This document shows positions 27,901-34,321 of a stretch of DNA of 64,000 nt, one piece after another. Source of the stretch: a bacterium (GTDB lineage: Bacteria; Zhuqueibacterota; Zhuqueibacteria; Oleimicrobiales; Geothermoviventaceae); contig JAPWUV010000002.1 of assembly GCA_028275345.1 (NCBI GenBank), positions 372,001-436,000 of the forward strand, in the 5' to 3' direction. Under the pieces are notes generated by a model. The model was not told the origin of the DNA, ran no database searches, and was given only the letters and a program-made list of their open reading frames with translations. Numbering within the stretch: position 1 is the stretch's first letter; each line of letters opens with the position of its first letter. The translations under genes were made by a program, and so were the position numbers.

Positions 27901-28009
27901 GCAGTTAGAGAGCCGGTTTACCCAATTGGAGAGGATGCTCGCAACGCTGAATAGGCTGGGCTCCTACTTGGGGTCCCAGCTGAGTTCGTTCACGCAACTG
28001 CGCGGGTGA
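24986..28009 (+). CDS. fliD: Flagellar hook-associated protein 2 (filament cap), unusually large
   Basis: 1007 residues, about twice the length of typical FliD. The N-terminal coiled-coil cap motif is present (ISFGGLISGLDTQQIIDQLM, IERRPVDLLTRRQNQYEDLL), as are the flagellin hook IN-like stretches (YSLLDIRDAINAADAGVTAS). The C-terminal helices end in LTLRRRQLESRFTQLERMLA. Between them the exposed D2/D3 region is expanded and holds two related segments, about residues 354-438 and 729-815 (GDTITVTGTDH versus GDVITISGRDH, each followed by TVQD and an FGG). The extra domains would project from the cap and may bind surfaces or ligands; that role is inference. AGGAGAGG lies about ten bases before the ATG. 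Confidence 0.93.
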   Translation: MLTQGISFGGLISGLDTQQIIDQLMAIERRPVDLLTRRQNQYEDLLSAWREVNSKLLSLRSAAESLVKAADFGLFNASSEDEDIVTVSASSRARPESHTLRVFSLAQAQKLSSRVFEAANEALGYSGEILVNDQVVNIASSYSLLDIRDAINAADAGVTASVVKLNDNAYRLVISADEPGKTGFSLLDSSDSDLLQLLGFSTGAEQVKNELDTGGAATDYFTSRTAAIQSLLGLTYAPRGTITINGVGVEIDLATDTLETLKSKIDLAGIEGITTAITSTVVNGVVKYRLEIQGATSFGDTNNVLETLGVLQADFSRGGSQVLKGTVANYGPDGSTPITSGSTWAQIYGANVMAGDTITVTGTDHAGNSISGTYTITDTNGTVQDFLTFLESLFGGGVTATLDAEGRLEVRDKQEGESRLTLTVRANNEGGGRLNFGTLRISSYGYSIRLAEGRDAEFEIDGIRLSRSSNAISDAVDGLTFTLHKADPDSLVNISVTRDLEGVKQKIRQFTNRYNEIVSYINEQFTYNTETKKAGTLFGDATLRTIQGSIRTALVSSVMGLPSSLNALAQIGISTDRNGLIQIDESKLTKALEENFEGVVRLFTGRGVASDSDIQVLSFNKYTKAGTYNVVVTQAATQASATGSTNLAGGIASDTALTITDYSTGWSATVQLHAGDTIDTIVSRINEELAREYNQQLTSSIAATAGGSPVTGSTFLTTIDTGAMPAISCGDVITISGRDHDNGSVFATYTVSDSSTVQDLLRAVQNAFGGRVVASLDDEGHILIEDTLAGRSYTTLTLTRSHDGEEYQDFGDFGVSIPGRYSLGITASNEGGYLKLTHNSYGSSNGFTVSETGNELGIAAGTYLGQDVAGTINGEQATGRGRVLTGNSDQTNIAGLAILVKLTPEQLAAQGGDQGTVTIIKGVAQQMKDLLDVITDSYTGYAAKRQQVLQDTIDDIQEQIDLWEERLTLRRRQLESRFTQLERMLATLNRLGSYLGSQLSSFTQLRG

Positions 28010-28041
28010 CCTGAGGTCAGAGAGTGAACGGAGGAAACTGG

Positions 28042-28464
28042 ATGGCGATTCCGTCGGGTCTGGATGAATACAAGAAGACCGAGGTGGCGACATCGGATCA
28101 GGGGAAGCTGGTAGTGATGCTCTACGAGTCCGCGGTCCGTCGGCTGGAGCTAGCGAAGGAATGCCTGCGCCGCGGAGACATGCTCGGTAAAGGGGAACAT
28201 ATTCTGCGGGTCCAGGATATCCTGCTTGAGCTTCTGTCCGCGCTGGATCCCTCGGCGGGGCCAATTGCGGCCAATCTGCGGTCGCTGTACGTTTTCATGT
28301 ATCGCCATCTGAATGAAGCCAATCTGCTCAAGAGCGAGCGCCACTTGGACGACGTCCTCCGCATTCTCCGGTCCCTGTTGGAAGCCTGGCGAGAGGCAGC
28401 CGCCAAAGTCCCCCGGGAGGGCATACCGAACCCGGAGGTGACGGAAGCGCGGATCGTGGCCTGA
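28042..28464 (+). CDS. fliS: Flagellin export chaperone FliS
   Basis: 140 residues from the ATG at 28042, with GGAGG seven bases upstream; the GTG at 28024 lacks such a site. The FliS helical bundle is recognisable: YKKTEVATSDQGKLVVMLYE, RRLELAKECLRRGDMLGKGE, VQDILLELLSALD and LRSLYVFMYRHLNEANLLKS. It binds the C-terminal helix of flagellin in the cytoplasm and prevents early polymerisation. It follows fliD by 32 bases, the usual fliD-fliS pairing. Confidence 0.95.
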   Translation: MAIPSGLDEYKKTEVATSDQGKLVVMLYESAVRRLELAKECLRRGDMLGKGEHILRVQDILLELLSALDPSAGPIAANLRSLYVFMYRHLNEANLLKSERHLDDVLRILRSLLEAWREAAAKVPREGIPNPEVTEARIVA

Positions 28465-28469
28465 GAGAT

Positions 28470-28931
28470 ATGATGATGGTGGCGTACCCCGACTCCGTGG
28501 CTGAGCTTCTCCGGCGACGACTGGCGGAGCAGGTCCGCAATCTGGATCGTCTGCGCATCCTGAGCGAGCGGCAGCGCGATTTCCTACAGAATCGCGACTT
28601 GGATCGAGCCGCAGAGCAGGAAGCGGAAAAGCAGAGATTGCTGAGCGTGATCCGCAGGCGGGATCAAGAGATCAATAGCCTCAGACAGCGGCGGGATCGG
28701 AACGTCTCGGACCCTTCGTCCGAAGTGGAGCGGGAAATCCGAAGTCTCTCGGCTCAGCTGGAGCAACGAGTCCGGCAGGTCATGGAGGTGGAAAGCGACA
28801 ATGTGACCCTCGTCCGCCAGCTCCGCAACGAGGTGGAGCGACAACTTCAGAATGTGATAGGCGGGCGGAAGGGAGTCACCTATCCTACCCGGACGGAGCA
28901 GACGGGGCGGTTTTTGGACACCGAGATGTAG
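28470..28931 (+). CDS. Probable flagellar export chaperone, FlgN/FliT-like
   Basis: 153 residues, almost entirely helical with strong coiled-coil character (LAEQVRNLDRLRILSERQRD, EAEKQRLLSVIRRRDQEINS, QLEQRVRQVMEVESDNVTLV). It starts five bases after the fliS stop, the slot that holds fliT in many flagellar operons. The helical pattern and the C-terminal half resemble FlgN/FliT export chaperones, but sequence identity is too low to assign one with certainty. Expression is expected to be coupled to fliD-fliS. Confidence 0.6.
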   Translation: MMMVAYPDSVAELLRRRLAEQVRNLDRLRILSERQRDFLQNRDLDRAAEQEAEKQRLLSVIRRRDQEINSLRQRRDRNVSDPSSEVEREIRSLSAQLEQRVRQVMEVESDNVTLVRQLRNEVERQLQNVIGGRKGVTYPTRTEQTGRFLDTEM

Positions 28932-28970
28932 AAACCCAGTGTTGCCTCCGCATCCCGGAACCCGGCTCGC

Positions 28971-28997
28971 TAAAGTTTCGCCGCAAAGTGCCGATCA
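28971..28997 (+). promoter_or_regulatory. Sigma-28 promoter of the flgM-like gene
   Basis: TAAAGTTT (28971-28978), 11 bases, GCCGATCA (28990-28997). The -35 is a perfect FliA match and the -10 differs at one base. The gene start lies about 58 bases downstream. It would place the anti-sigma-28 gene under its own target factor. Confidence 0.85.
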
Positions 28998-29055
28998 TAC
29001 ATGTGCAGGCCGGAGCGGGCGTAGTGCATCGGACCATACATGAGGATGGGCCGTC

Positions 29056-29463
29056 ATGGAGATCCGCGGTTTAGGGCCGAGTCAGGCTCCGCAAGAGTAC
29101 CAGAAGCAAATCCAGCAAGCATCGCCGCAGCCGCAGGCGAAGACGCCGGCGCAGGATAGCGTTCAGATCTCGCAGGAAGCGCGCCAGCTGCTTCAGCAGG
29201 AGAGGCGGGATCGCCTCATGCCGGGCATGGAGGATCTCATTGCCCGGCTTGCGGATCGCCTCCTGAGCGCCGGTCTGGCCTCCTCCGCCGACGAGGCGGT
29301 TGGCCTGTCGCGCAAGGTGGCCGAAGCTCTGGCCGCGACCACCAAGCAGGATGCTGAGAAGGACCTCGAAGTGATCCGGGAGAAGGTCCGCTCGGGGTTC
29401 TACTCCGATCCGAAGGTCATTGAACGCGTTGCCGAACGACTGCTGGGGGAGCTGGGTCTGTAG
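29056..29463 (+). CDS. flgM: FlgM-like anti-sigma-28 factor
   Basis: 135 residues, longer than the usual 90-100. A Gln/Pro-rich disordered N-terminus leads to the FlgM-type linker DSVQISQEARQLLQQE. The C-terminal helices have the FlgM pattern: EVIREKVRSGFYSDPKVIER and VAERLLGELGL. FlgM holds FliA inactive until the hook-basal body is complete, and is then exported. The sigma-28 promoter directly upstream supports the assignment, since flgM is autoregulated this way in known systems. The middle region (about residues 55-95) is an extra helical insert. The alternative is an unrelated small flagellar regulator. Confidence 0.75.
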   Translation: MEIRGLGPSQAPQEYQKQIQQASPQPQAKTPAQDSVQISQEARQLLQQERRDRLMPGMEDLIARLADRLLSAGLASSADEAVGLSRKVAEALAATTKQDAEKDLEVIREKVRSGFYSDPKVIERVAERLLGELGL

Positions 29464-29493
29464 AGGCCGTTTTCCGAGCGGCGAACGGAGGAC

Positions 29494-29526
29494 TGCGGCT
29501 CCGCTCCTGGGGGGGGCGGAGCCGCA
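29494..29526 (+). terminator. Hairpin after the flgM-like gene
   Basis: TGCGGCTCCGC (29494-29504) pairs perfectly with GCGGAGCCGCA (29516-29526) to give an 11-bp stem with an 11-base G-rich loop, about 30 bases past the stop codon. The downstream U-tract is poor, so termination may be partial. The rest of the spacer to 29682 holds only the promoter listed next. Confidence 0.65.
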
Positions 29527-29617
29527 ACGCTTTGCGCCGGAGATTGCATAGCCTCCGTTTCGCCGGCGTGGGGGCCCATCGATCCAAAACCTGAGCCTGT
29601 TTGCTCGCAAACTTGGC

Positions 29618-29646
29618 TTCCGATTTTCCGCCGTCCGGCGTATATT
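29618..29646 (+). promoter_or_regulatory. Candidate promoter for the acetyltransferase gene
   Basis: TTCCGA (29618-29623), 17 bases, TATATT (29641-29646). The -10 is good and the -35 weak. It lies about 37 bases before the ATG at 29683. Confidence 0.4.
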
Positions 29647-29682
29647 CCCTGTACTTCTGGAAAACCTCAGATCGTGTAAAGC

Positions 29683-30630
29683 ATGGAAATCCGTTCGCCG
29701 CGAAACGAAAGCGAGCTAACGGCGGTTTTCGAGCTTTGTGCCGCCGCCTTTCCGGGCGTCCCGCGTGAGTATTTCGTCCGAAGTGTACGGAACGATCCCG
29801 ATTGGCAGCCTTGGCAAACCCGCATCCTCTTAGAGGGCGGGGTGGTGGTCTCGACTGTGCAGGTGTTCCATCGGGAAGTCGCCTTCGCCGGGCGCTGGGT
29901 CCCCTGTGCAGGCATCGGCAACGTGGCGACGCATCCGGCTTTTCGGCATCGAGGGTACGCCTCCGCTCTGATGAGGGACTGCCTCCAGCTTTGCCGGCAG
30001 AAAGGCTATGCGCTCTCGTTGCTGTTCACTGGCATTCCGCGTTTCTACCGTCGCTTCGGCTACCGGACTCTTCCGACGGTCCGGAATTGGCTGGCTTCGG
30101 AGGGCTCCGCCAAGACGGAGCCCCGGGTCCGGGAGGTATGCGCGGGCGATTGGGCATCCGTAAGAGCCCTGCACGAAATGGACGGCGTAGGTCGACCCGT
30201 GGTGGTGCGGCGAGATCTTCGGCGCTGGGAGCTGCTGGATCGGAGCGCGATTTCTAACTGCCCCCGGTGGCTTGTCCACGGAGGTCCAGACGGGGTGGAG
30301 GGCTATCTTCGGCTGGACGTTTTGGATGGGCAGTGGACGATTACAGAGTACGTGGCGCCGGACGCGTACACCCTATCGGCCATGGTGCAGGAGGCGTTGC
30401 GGCAATCTGGTGAGCGGGAGCTCGTTGTGGATAGCCTGGATCCCGGCGGGATGCTCTCGGGGACCGGCCTTTTGAAACGGCGGATTCGCATCGAAGAGCT
30501 GATGATCGCCATCGTGGATGAGGAGGCACTGGTTGACGCAGCGGGCTTCAGCAGCGCCCATGACCTCGATGGGTACATCGAATTCCTTGCCAAAACGGGC
30601 GTGGACATGTGGCGTACGGATTTCTTCTGA
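29683..30630 (+). CDS. GNAT family N-acetyltransferase
   Basis: 315 residues. The N-terminal GNAT domain has the acetyl-CoA loop motif ATHPAFRHRGYASALMRDCL (the V in front completes the usual beta4 strand), then LSLLFTGIPRFYRRFGYRTL, the signature seen in Eis-like multi-domain acetyltransferases. The second half (about residues 150-315) is a further alpha/beta domain that ends FLAKTGVDMWRTDFF. The acceptor substrate is unknown. The gene is followed after 15 bases by a radical SAM gene and may be cotranscribed with it. The start lacks a strong ribosome-binding site. Confidence 0.85.
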   Translation: MEIRSPRNESELTAVFELCAAAFPGVPREYFVRSVRNDPDWQPWQTRILLEGGVVVSTVQVFHREVAFAGRWVPCAGIGNVATHPAFRHRGYASALMRDCLQLCRQKGYALSLLFTGIPRFYRRFGYRTLPTVRNWLASEGSAKTEPRVREVCAGDWASVRALHEMDGVGRPVVVRRDLRRWELLDRSAISNCPRWLVHGGPDGVEGYLRLDVLDGQWTITEYVAPDAYTLSAMVQEALRQSGERELVVDSLDPGGMLSGTGLLKRRIRIEELMIAIVDEEALVDAAGFSSAHDLDGYIEFLAKTGVDMWRTDFF

Positions 30631-30645
30631 CCGGCGGACAATTCG

Positions 30646-32025
30646 GTGCAGGGGCGAGGTAGCAGCTTGGTCAGGGAAGACGGGTTCGCTTGTACTCTGG
30701 AGCCAATTGCCTTGACAGACCTGTTGAAGAAAATCCCCCGCCTGCTCGTGGCGGACGAATCCGGAAACATCCTGGAAGTCCCCGAGCTTCTGATGCTGGG
30801 GAAAAGCCTCCACAGCCTGCACCTACCGTCCCCCGACGAACTGATTCGGCTTCCCCACGGAAGCAATCTGTACATGCTCCCAGGTCGTACGGCGGTCGGG
30901 TATGATTTCCGGGAGGACCGGGTCGTGGAGGTAGGCGAGTATCGCGGGAAGAAAGTACAAGCGGTGGCCGCCTTCATGGCTCCGGCACACACCTGGGTCT
31001 ATCGCGCCGCGTACCGGAGGGAACCAGGGGCTCCAATCCTTCCGCTCTACGCCTACGCAGCCGTTGGTTGGCTTGACGGCGACTACTGGGTCGCGGGTGT
31101 CCGGGTGGATCCGGACATCCGGCAAGACCCGGCGCAATTCAATCTTGAAGAGGTGGAACGGCGTGCGGAGGAGGCCCTACGACGCTACCCCCGGAATCGC
31201 CTGGTTCGGCATCTGGTGGAGAATTGCGTCCGAAGATATGGTTGCCCCGCCGCCCGGAACTTCGTCCTCGGGCGATGGGAGTGTCCTGTGCCTACTAGTC
31301 CCGGCTGCAACGCTGCGTGCGTGGGATGTCTTTCTCTGCAAGCGGAGGACGGCCCACCTGCCGCGCAGGAGCGGATCAACTTTGTGCCTACCTCCGAGGA
31401 AATTGTCGAGTTCACCGTCCGCCACCTGGAAAGCTCCCCGGAGGCGATCATCAGTTTCGGGCAGGGGTGCGAGGGAGAGCCTCTTTTGCTGGCCGACCTC
31501 TTGGAGGAAAGCATCCGCGAGATCCGGCGGAGGACTCCGTCGGGCACGATTAATTTGAACACCAATGCCTTCGATCCCCGGGCCGTGGAGCGGCTGTGTC
31601 GTGCGGGGCTCGACAGCATGCGCGTGAGCCTGAACAGCGCGCAGGAAGAGTACTACCTCCGCTACTTCCAGCCGAAGAACTACGGGTTCGAAGACGTCCT
31701 CGAATCCATTCGGGTTGCCAAGGACTACGGGATTTGGGTCAGCGTGAACTATTTCGTCTTCCCCGGATTCACGGATCATCCCAGCGAGATGGACTCCTTC
31801 GTCCGCTTGATCCGGGAGTTCCATGTGGACATGGTTCAAGCCAGGAACCTCAACCTGGATCCTGATTTGGCGATCGAGCGCCTCGGCCTCGAGACGTTGG
31901 ACGACAGCGAATCCATTGGGATCCTCAACTGGCTCCGTCGCCTGCGACAGGAAGCACCCTGGCTGCGGATAGGTTACTTCAACCCGCCCGTCCGCATGAG
32001 GAACGTGGGGGCAACGGTGCGATGA
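30646..32025 (+). CDS. Radical SAM protein with N-terminal extension
   Basis: 459 residues from the GTG at 30646; a TTG at 30667 with GAGG upstream is an alternative. The cluster motif is C-x3-C-x2-C in SPGCNAACVGCLSLQ at about residue 224. Later radical SAM strands include EAIISFGQGCEGEPLLLADL, SGTINLNTNAFDP and LDSMRVSLNSAQEEYYLRYF. The first 200 residues form a separate domain with no recognised motif. It overlaps the TtcA-like gene by four bases (ATGA), so the two are translationally coupled and may act together on RNA or in a cofactor pathway. The exact reaction cannot be assigned. Confidence 0.85.
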   Translation: MQGRGSSLVREDGFACTLEPIALTDLLKKIPRLLVADESGNILEVPELLMLGKSLHSLHLPSPDELIRLPHGSNLYMLPGRTAVGYDFREDRVVEVGEYRGKKVQAVAAFMAPAHTWVYRAAYRREPGAPILPLYAYAAVGWLDGDYWVAGVRVDPDIRQDPAQFNLEEVERRAEEALRRYPRNRLVRHLVENCVRRYGCPAARNFVLGRWECPVPTSPGCNAACVGCLSLQAEDGPPAAQERINFVPTSEEIVEFTVRHLESSPEAIISFGQGCEGEPLLLADLLEESIREIRRRTPSGTINLNTNAFDPRAVERLCRAGLDSMRVSLNSAQEEYYLRYFQPKNYGFEDVLESIRVAKDYGIWVSVNYFVFPGFTDHPSEMDSFVRLIREFHVDMVQARNLNLDPDLAIERLGLETLDDSESIGILNWLRRLRQEAPWLRIGYFNPPVRMRNVGATVR

Positions 32026-32792
32026 GCCGGACTTCTGGCTTATCCCATCTCCACCGGGGGTTGATCAGTCGGGTGGACAAAGCCATCCGCGAGTACCGGC
32101 TGATCGAGCCAGGAGATCGCGTCCTTGTGGCCATCTCCGGAGGCGCCGACTCCATTGGTTTACTCACTTTGCTCTTGGACACGCGCTACTTGGCCGATTG
32201 GAGGCTCGAGCTTGTCCCGGTGCACCTGCACATGGGCTTCCGGGAACCGGATCACGAGGGACTGAGGGCTTTGCGGGAATACATCCAGCGACTGGGACTC
32301 CAATTGCGCGTGTACGAGAGCCAGATTGGCCCCCTGGCCCATTCGGATTTCAATCGCGCCAATCCTTGCTTCCTCTGCGCGAGGCTTCGCAGACAGCGCC
32401 TTTTCGAGATTGCCGACGAGCTCGGCTGTAACAAGCTCGCCTTCGGTCACCACCGGGATGACGTGATTCAGACCTTTTTCCTGAACCTACTGTACAGCCG
32501 AGAGATCAGCACGATGGTGCCGAAGCAAGACTTCTTCGGCGGCAGGTTTTACGTGATTCGCCCTCTGTACTACGTCGACAAGGGCTGGCTTCAACGCTTT
32601 GCCCTCGAACAGGGGTTGCCAGTCTTTGACAGCGGATGTCCTAGTACGGGTCACACGGAAAGGGATCGCATCGCCGCTCGGGTACGCGAGCTGACACGAG
32701 GCGACCCTCGCCTGTACGAGAACATCTTCAAGGCACTGCACCGTGTGAAGCTGGATTATCTCCCGCGGCAAATTCCAGGCGGGTTCCGGTGA
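32022..32792 (+). CDS. ttcA: TtcA-like tRNA 2-thiocytidine synthetase (PP-loop ATPase)
   Basis: 256 residues. It has the PP-loop SGGADS (RVLVAISGGADSIGLLTLLL), a central CxxC (NPCFLCARLRRQRLFEIADE), and the GHHRDDVIQTFFLNLLYS motif of the TtcA/TtuA class. TtcA binds a [4Fe-4S] cluster and thiolates cytidine 32 of certain tRNAs. The C-terminal half keeps the family pattern up to DYLPRQIPGGFR. The length suits the family. Its overlap with a radical SAM gene is unusual and may mean a different sulfur-transfer target. Confidence 0.85.
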   Translation: MSRTSGLSHLHRGLISRVDKAIREYRLIEPGDRVLVAISGGADSIGLLTLLLDTRYLADWRLELVPVHLHMGFREPDHEGLRALREYIQRLGLQLRVYESQIGPLAHSDFNRANPCFLCARLRRQRLFEIADELGCNKLAFGHHRDDVIQTFFLNLLYSREISTMVPKQDFFGGRFYVIRPLYYVDKGWLQRFALEQGLPVFDSGCPSTGHTERDRIAARVRELTRGDPRLYENIFKALHRVKLDYLPRQIPGGFR

Positions 32793-32838
32793 ACGGACGG
32801 TCGGGTACGACCCGGAGAACGCGTAAGGGAGAGGTGAG

Positions 32839-34002
32839 ATGGAAAGAGAAGCTCAAAGGGTTCTGAATGCTTTCCAGCGTGAGTTCGGAACCAGGCCGGA
32901 CGTGTTGGCCAGCGCCCCCGGCAGAGTGAACCTGATTGGCGAGCACACGGACTACAATGAGGGTTTCGTCTTCCCGATGGCAGTGGATCGCCGAATTTGG
33001 GTGGCTGGGAGGCGCTCGGTGGACGGAGCTTTTCGTCTCCGAAGCCTGAACGGCATGGAAGCCTACGAGTTCTTCGGCGTGGAGCTCACACGCACGGCAT
33101 CGTGGGTGGATTACCCCCTCGGCGTCGTCTCCGTCCTGCGCAAAAGGGGCTACGAACTTGGCGGATTCGAGGCGGTCTTCTTCGGCACTGTGCCCATCGG
33201 CTCGGGGCTGAGCAGTTCGGCCGCGCTGGAGGTGGCGACCTTGTACCTACTGATGGGCCTTTGGGGTCTCGACCTGGCCCCGAGAGAGCGCCCCCTCATC
33301 TGCCACCAGGCTGAGACGGAATTCGTGGGCGTCCGGTGCGGAATCATGGATCAGTTCATCTCCGCTCTCGCCCAACGCGACCATGCTTTGCTCCTCGATT
33401 GCCGGACGACGGAGTACGAGCAAGTTCCTCTACGGCTGGATGGCTACTGCGTGGTGATCGCGGACTCGAAAAAGAAGAGGGGGCTGGTGGATTCCGAGTA
33501 CAACCGGCGGCGGCAGGAGTGCGAGGAGGGCGTGCGCATCCTCCAGCGAGCGGGCGAAAACGTACGAGCCTTGCGGGATGTGACTCTGGAGATGCTCGAA
33601 TCTCACACCCAGCGGCTCCCGGCAACGGTGCAGAAGCGGTGTCGCCACGTCGTCACGGAGAACCAACGGGTGCTGGAGAGTGTGGAGGCCCTGCGCCGCG
33701 GTGACCTCCGCCGCTTCGGAGAACTGGTGAATCAGTCGCACGACAGCCTGCGGTACGATTACGAAGTGAGCTGCGAGGAATTGGACCTGTTGGTGGAGAC
33801 GGCCAGGGGCGTGCGCGGGGTTGTCGGCTCCCGACTGACGGGAGCCGGGTTTGGCGGATGCACGGTGACCATTGTCCGCGAGGACGCTGTGGAAGAGCTG
33901 ACGCGGCGTACTCAAGAGGCCTTCCGCACACGGTTCGGTTATGAGCCGGAGCTGATGACCTCCCTGCCCTGCGAGGGCGCCCGGTTCGAGCGCCTGGACT
34001 GA
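32839..34002 (+). CDS. galK: Galactokinase
   Basis: 387 residues with all GHMP kinase landmarks: galactokinase signature GRVNLIGEHTDYNEGFVFPM, ATP loop GSGLSSSAALEVATLYLLMG, the region FVGVRCGIMDQFISALAQRD, and the C-terminal GSRLTGAGFGGCTVTIV. It phosphorylates galactose to galactose-1-phosphate in the Leloir pathway. GGGAG lies about nine bases upstream of the ATG at 32839. No other Leloir gene is present in the window. Confidence 0.96.
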   Translation: MEREAQRVLNAFQREFGTRPDVLASAPGRVNLIGEHTDYNEGFVFPMAVDRRIWVAGRRSVDGAFRLRSLNGMEAYEFFGVELTRTASWVDYPLGVVSVLRKRGYELGGFEAVFFGTVPIGSGLSSSAALEVATLYLLMGLWGLDLAPRERPLICHQAETEFVGVRCGIMDQFISALAQRDHALLLDCRTTEYEQVPLRLDGYCVVIADSKKKRGLVDSEYNRRRQECEEGVRILQRAGENVRALRDVTLEMLESHTQRLPATVQKRCRHVVTENQRVLESVEALRRGDLRRFGELVNQSHDSLRYDYEVSCEELDLLVETARGVRGVVGSRLTGAGFGGCTVTIVREDAVEELTRRTQEAFRTRFGYEPELMTSLPCEGARFERLD

Positions 34003-34029
34003 TCTCTCCGGCGTCAACCCAAGCTCGGA

Positions 34030-34048
34030 CTGCTCCGTTACGGAGCAG
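34030..34048 (+). terminator. Possible terminator after galK
   Basis: CTGCTCCG (34030-34037) and CGGAGCAG (34041-34048) form an 8-bp stem with a 3-base loop 28 bases after galK. It is followed by G residues rather than U residues, so it may be only a weak terminator. The 319-base spacer to 34321 also holds the sigma-54 candidate listed next and a GCAATTGC palindrome at 34215-34222; nothing else was seen in it. Confidence 0.4.
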
Positions 34049-34247
34049 GGGGGGATCCGTTTTCCACCGCACCGAAAGCGGCTACTCCTGGGGAGCGCGG
34101 AGCCGAAGGCCGAAATTCTCAAGTTCCGGAAGAACGTAGGGGGTACCCTTGCATTCGTGGGAAGGACGGGCGCCAAGCTATCCTGCACCTTTGATGCATC
34201 CGACGGAATTTCTTGCAATTGCTGACAGCGATGATGCGGTTTCGCGA

Positions 34248-34263
34248 TGGCATGAGATCTGCC
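34248..34263 (+). promoter_or_regulatory. Candidate sigma-54 promoter of the hydrogenase operon
   Basis: TGGCATGAGATCTGCC has the obligatory GG-N10-GC spacing and matches the TGGCACGRNNNTTGCW consensus at 10 of 13 specified positions. It lies about 60 bases before the first hydrogenase-operon gene. A sigma-54 activator with a GAFTGA loop is encoded in the same cluster (51927-53291). Confidence 0.55.
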
Positions 34264-34321
34264 AGAAGTTCGGCAAACCGGCGGGGGAGTAGCCACTTCA
34301 GAGCGCGCGAGGAGGGACGCG

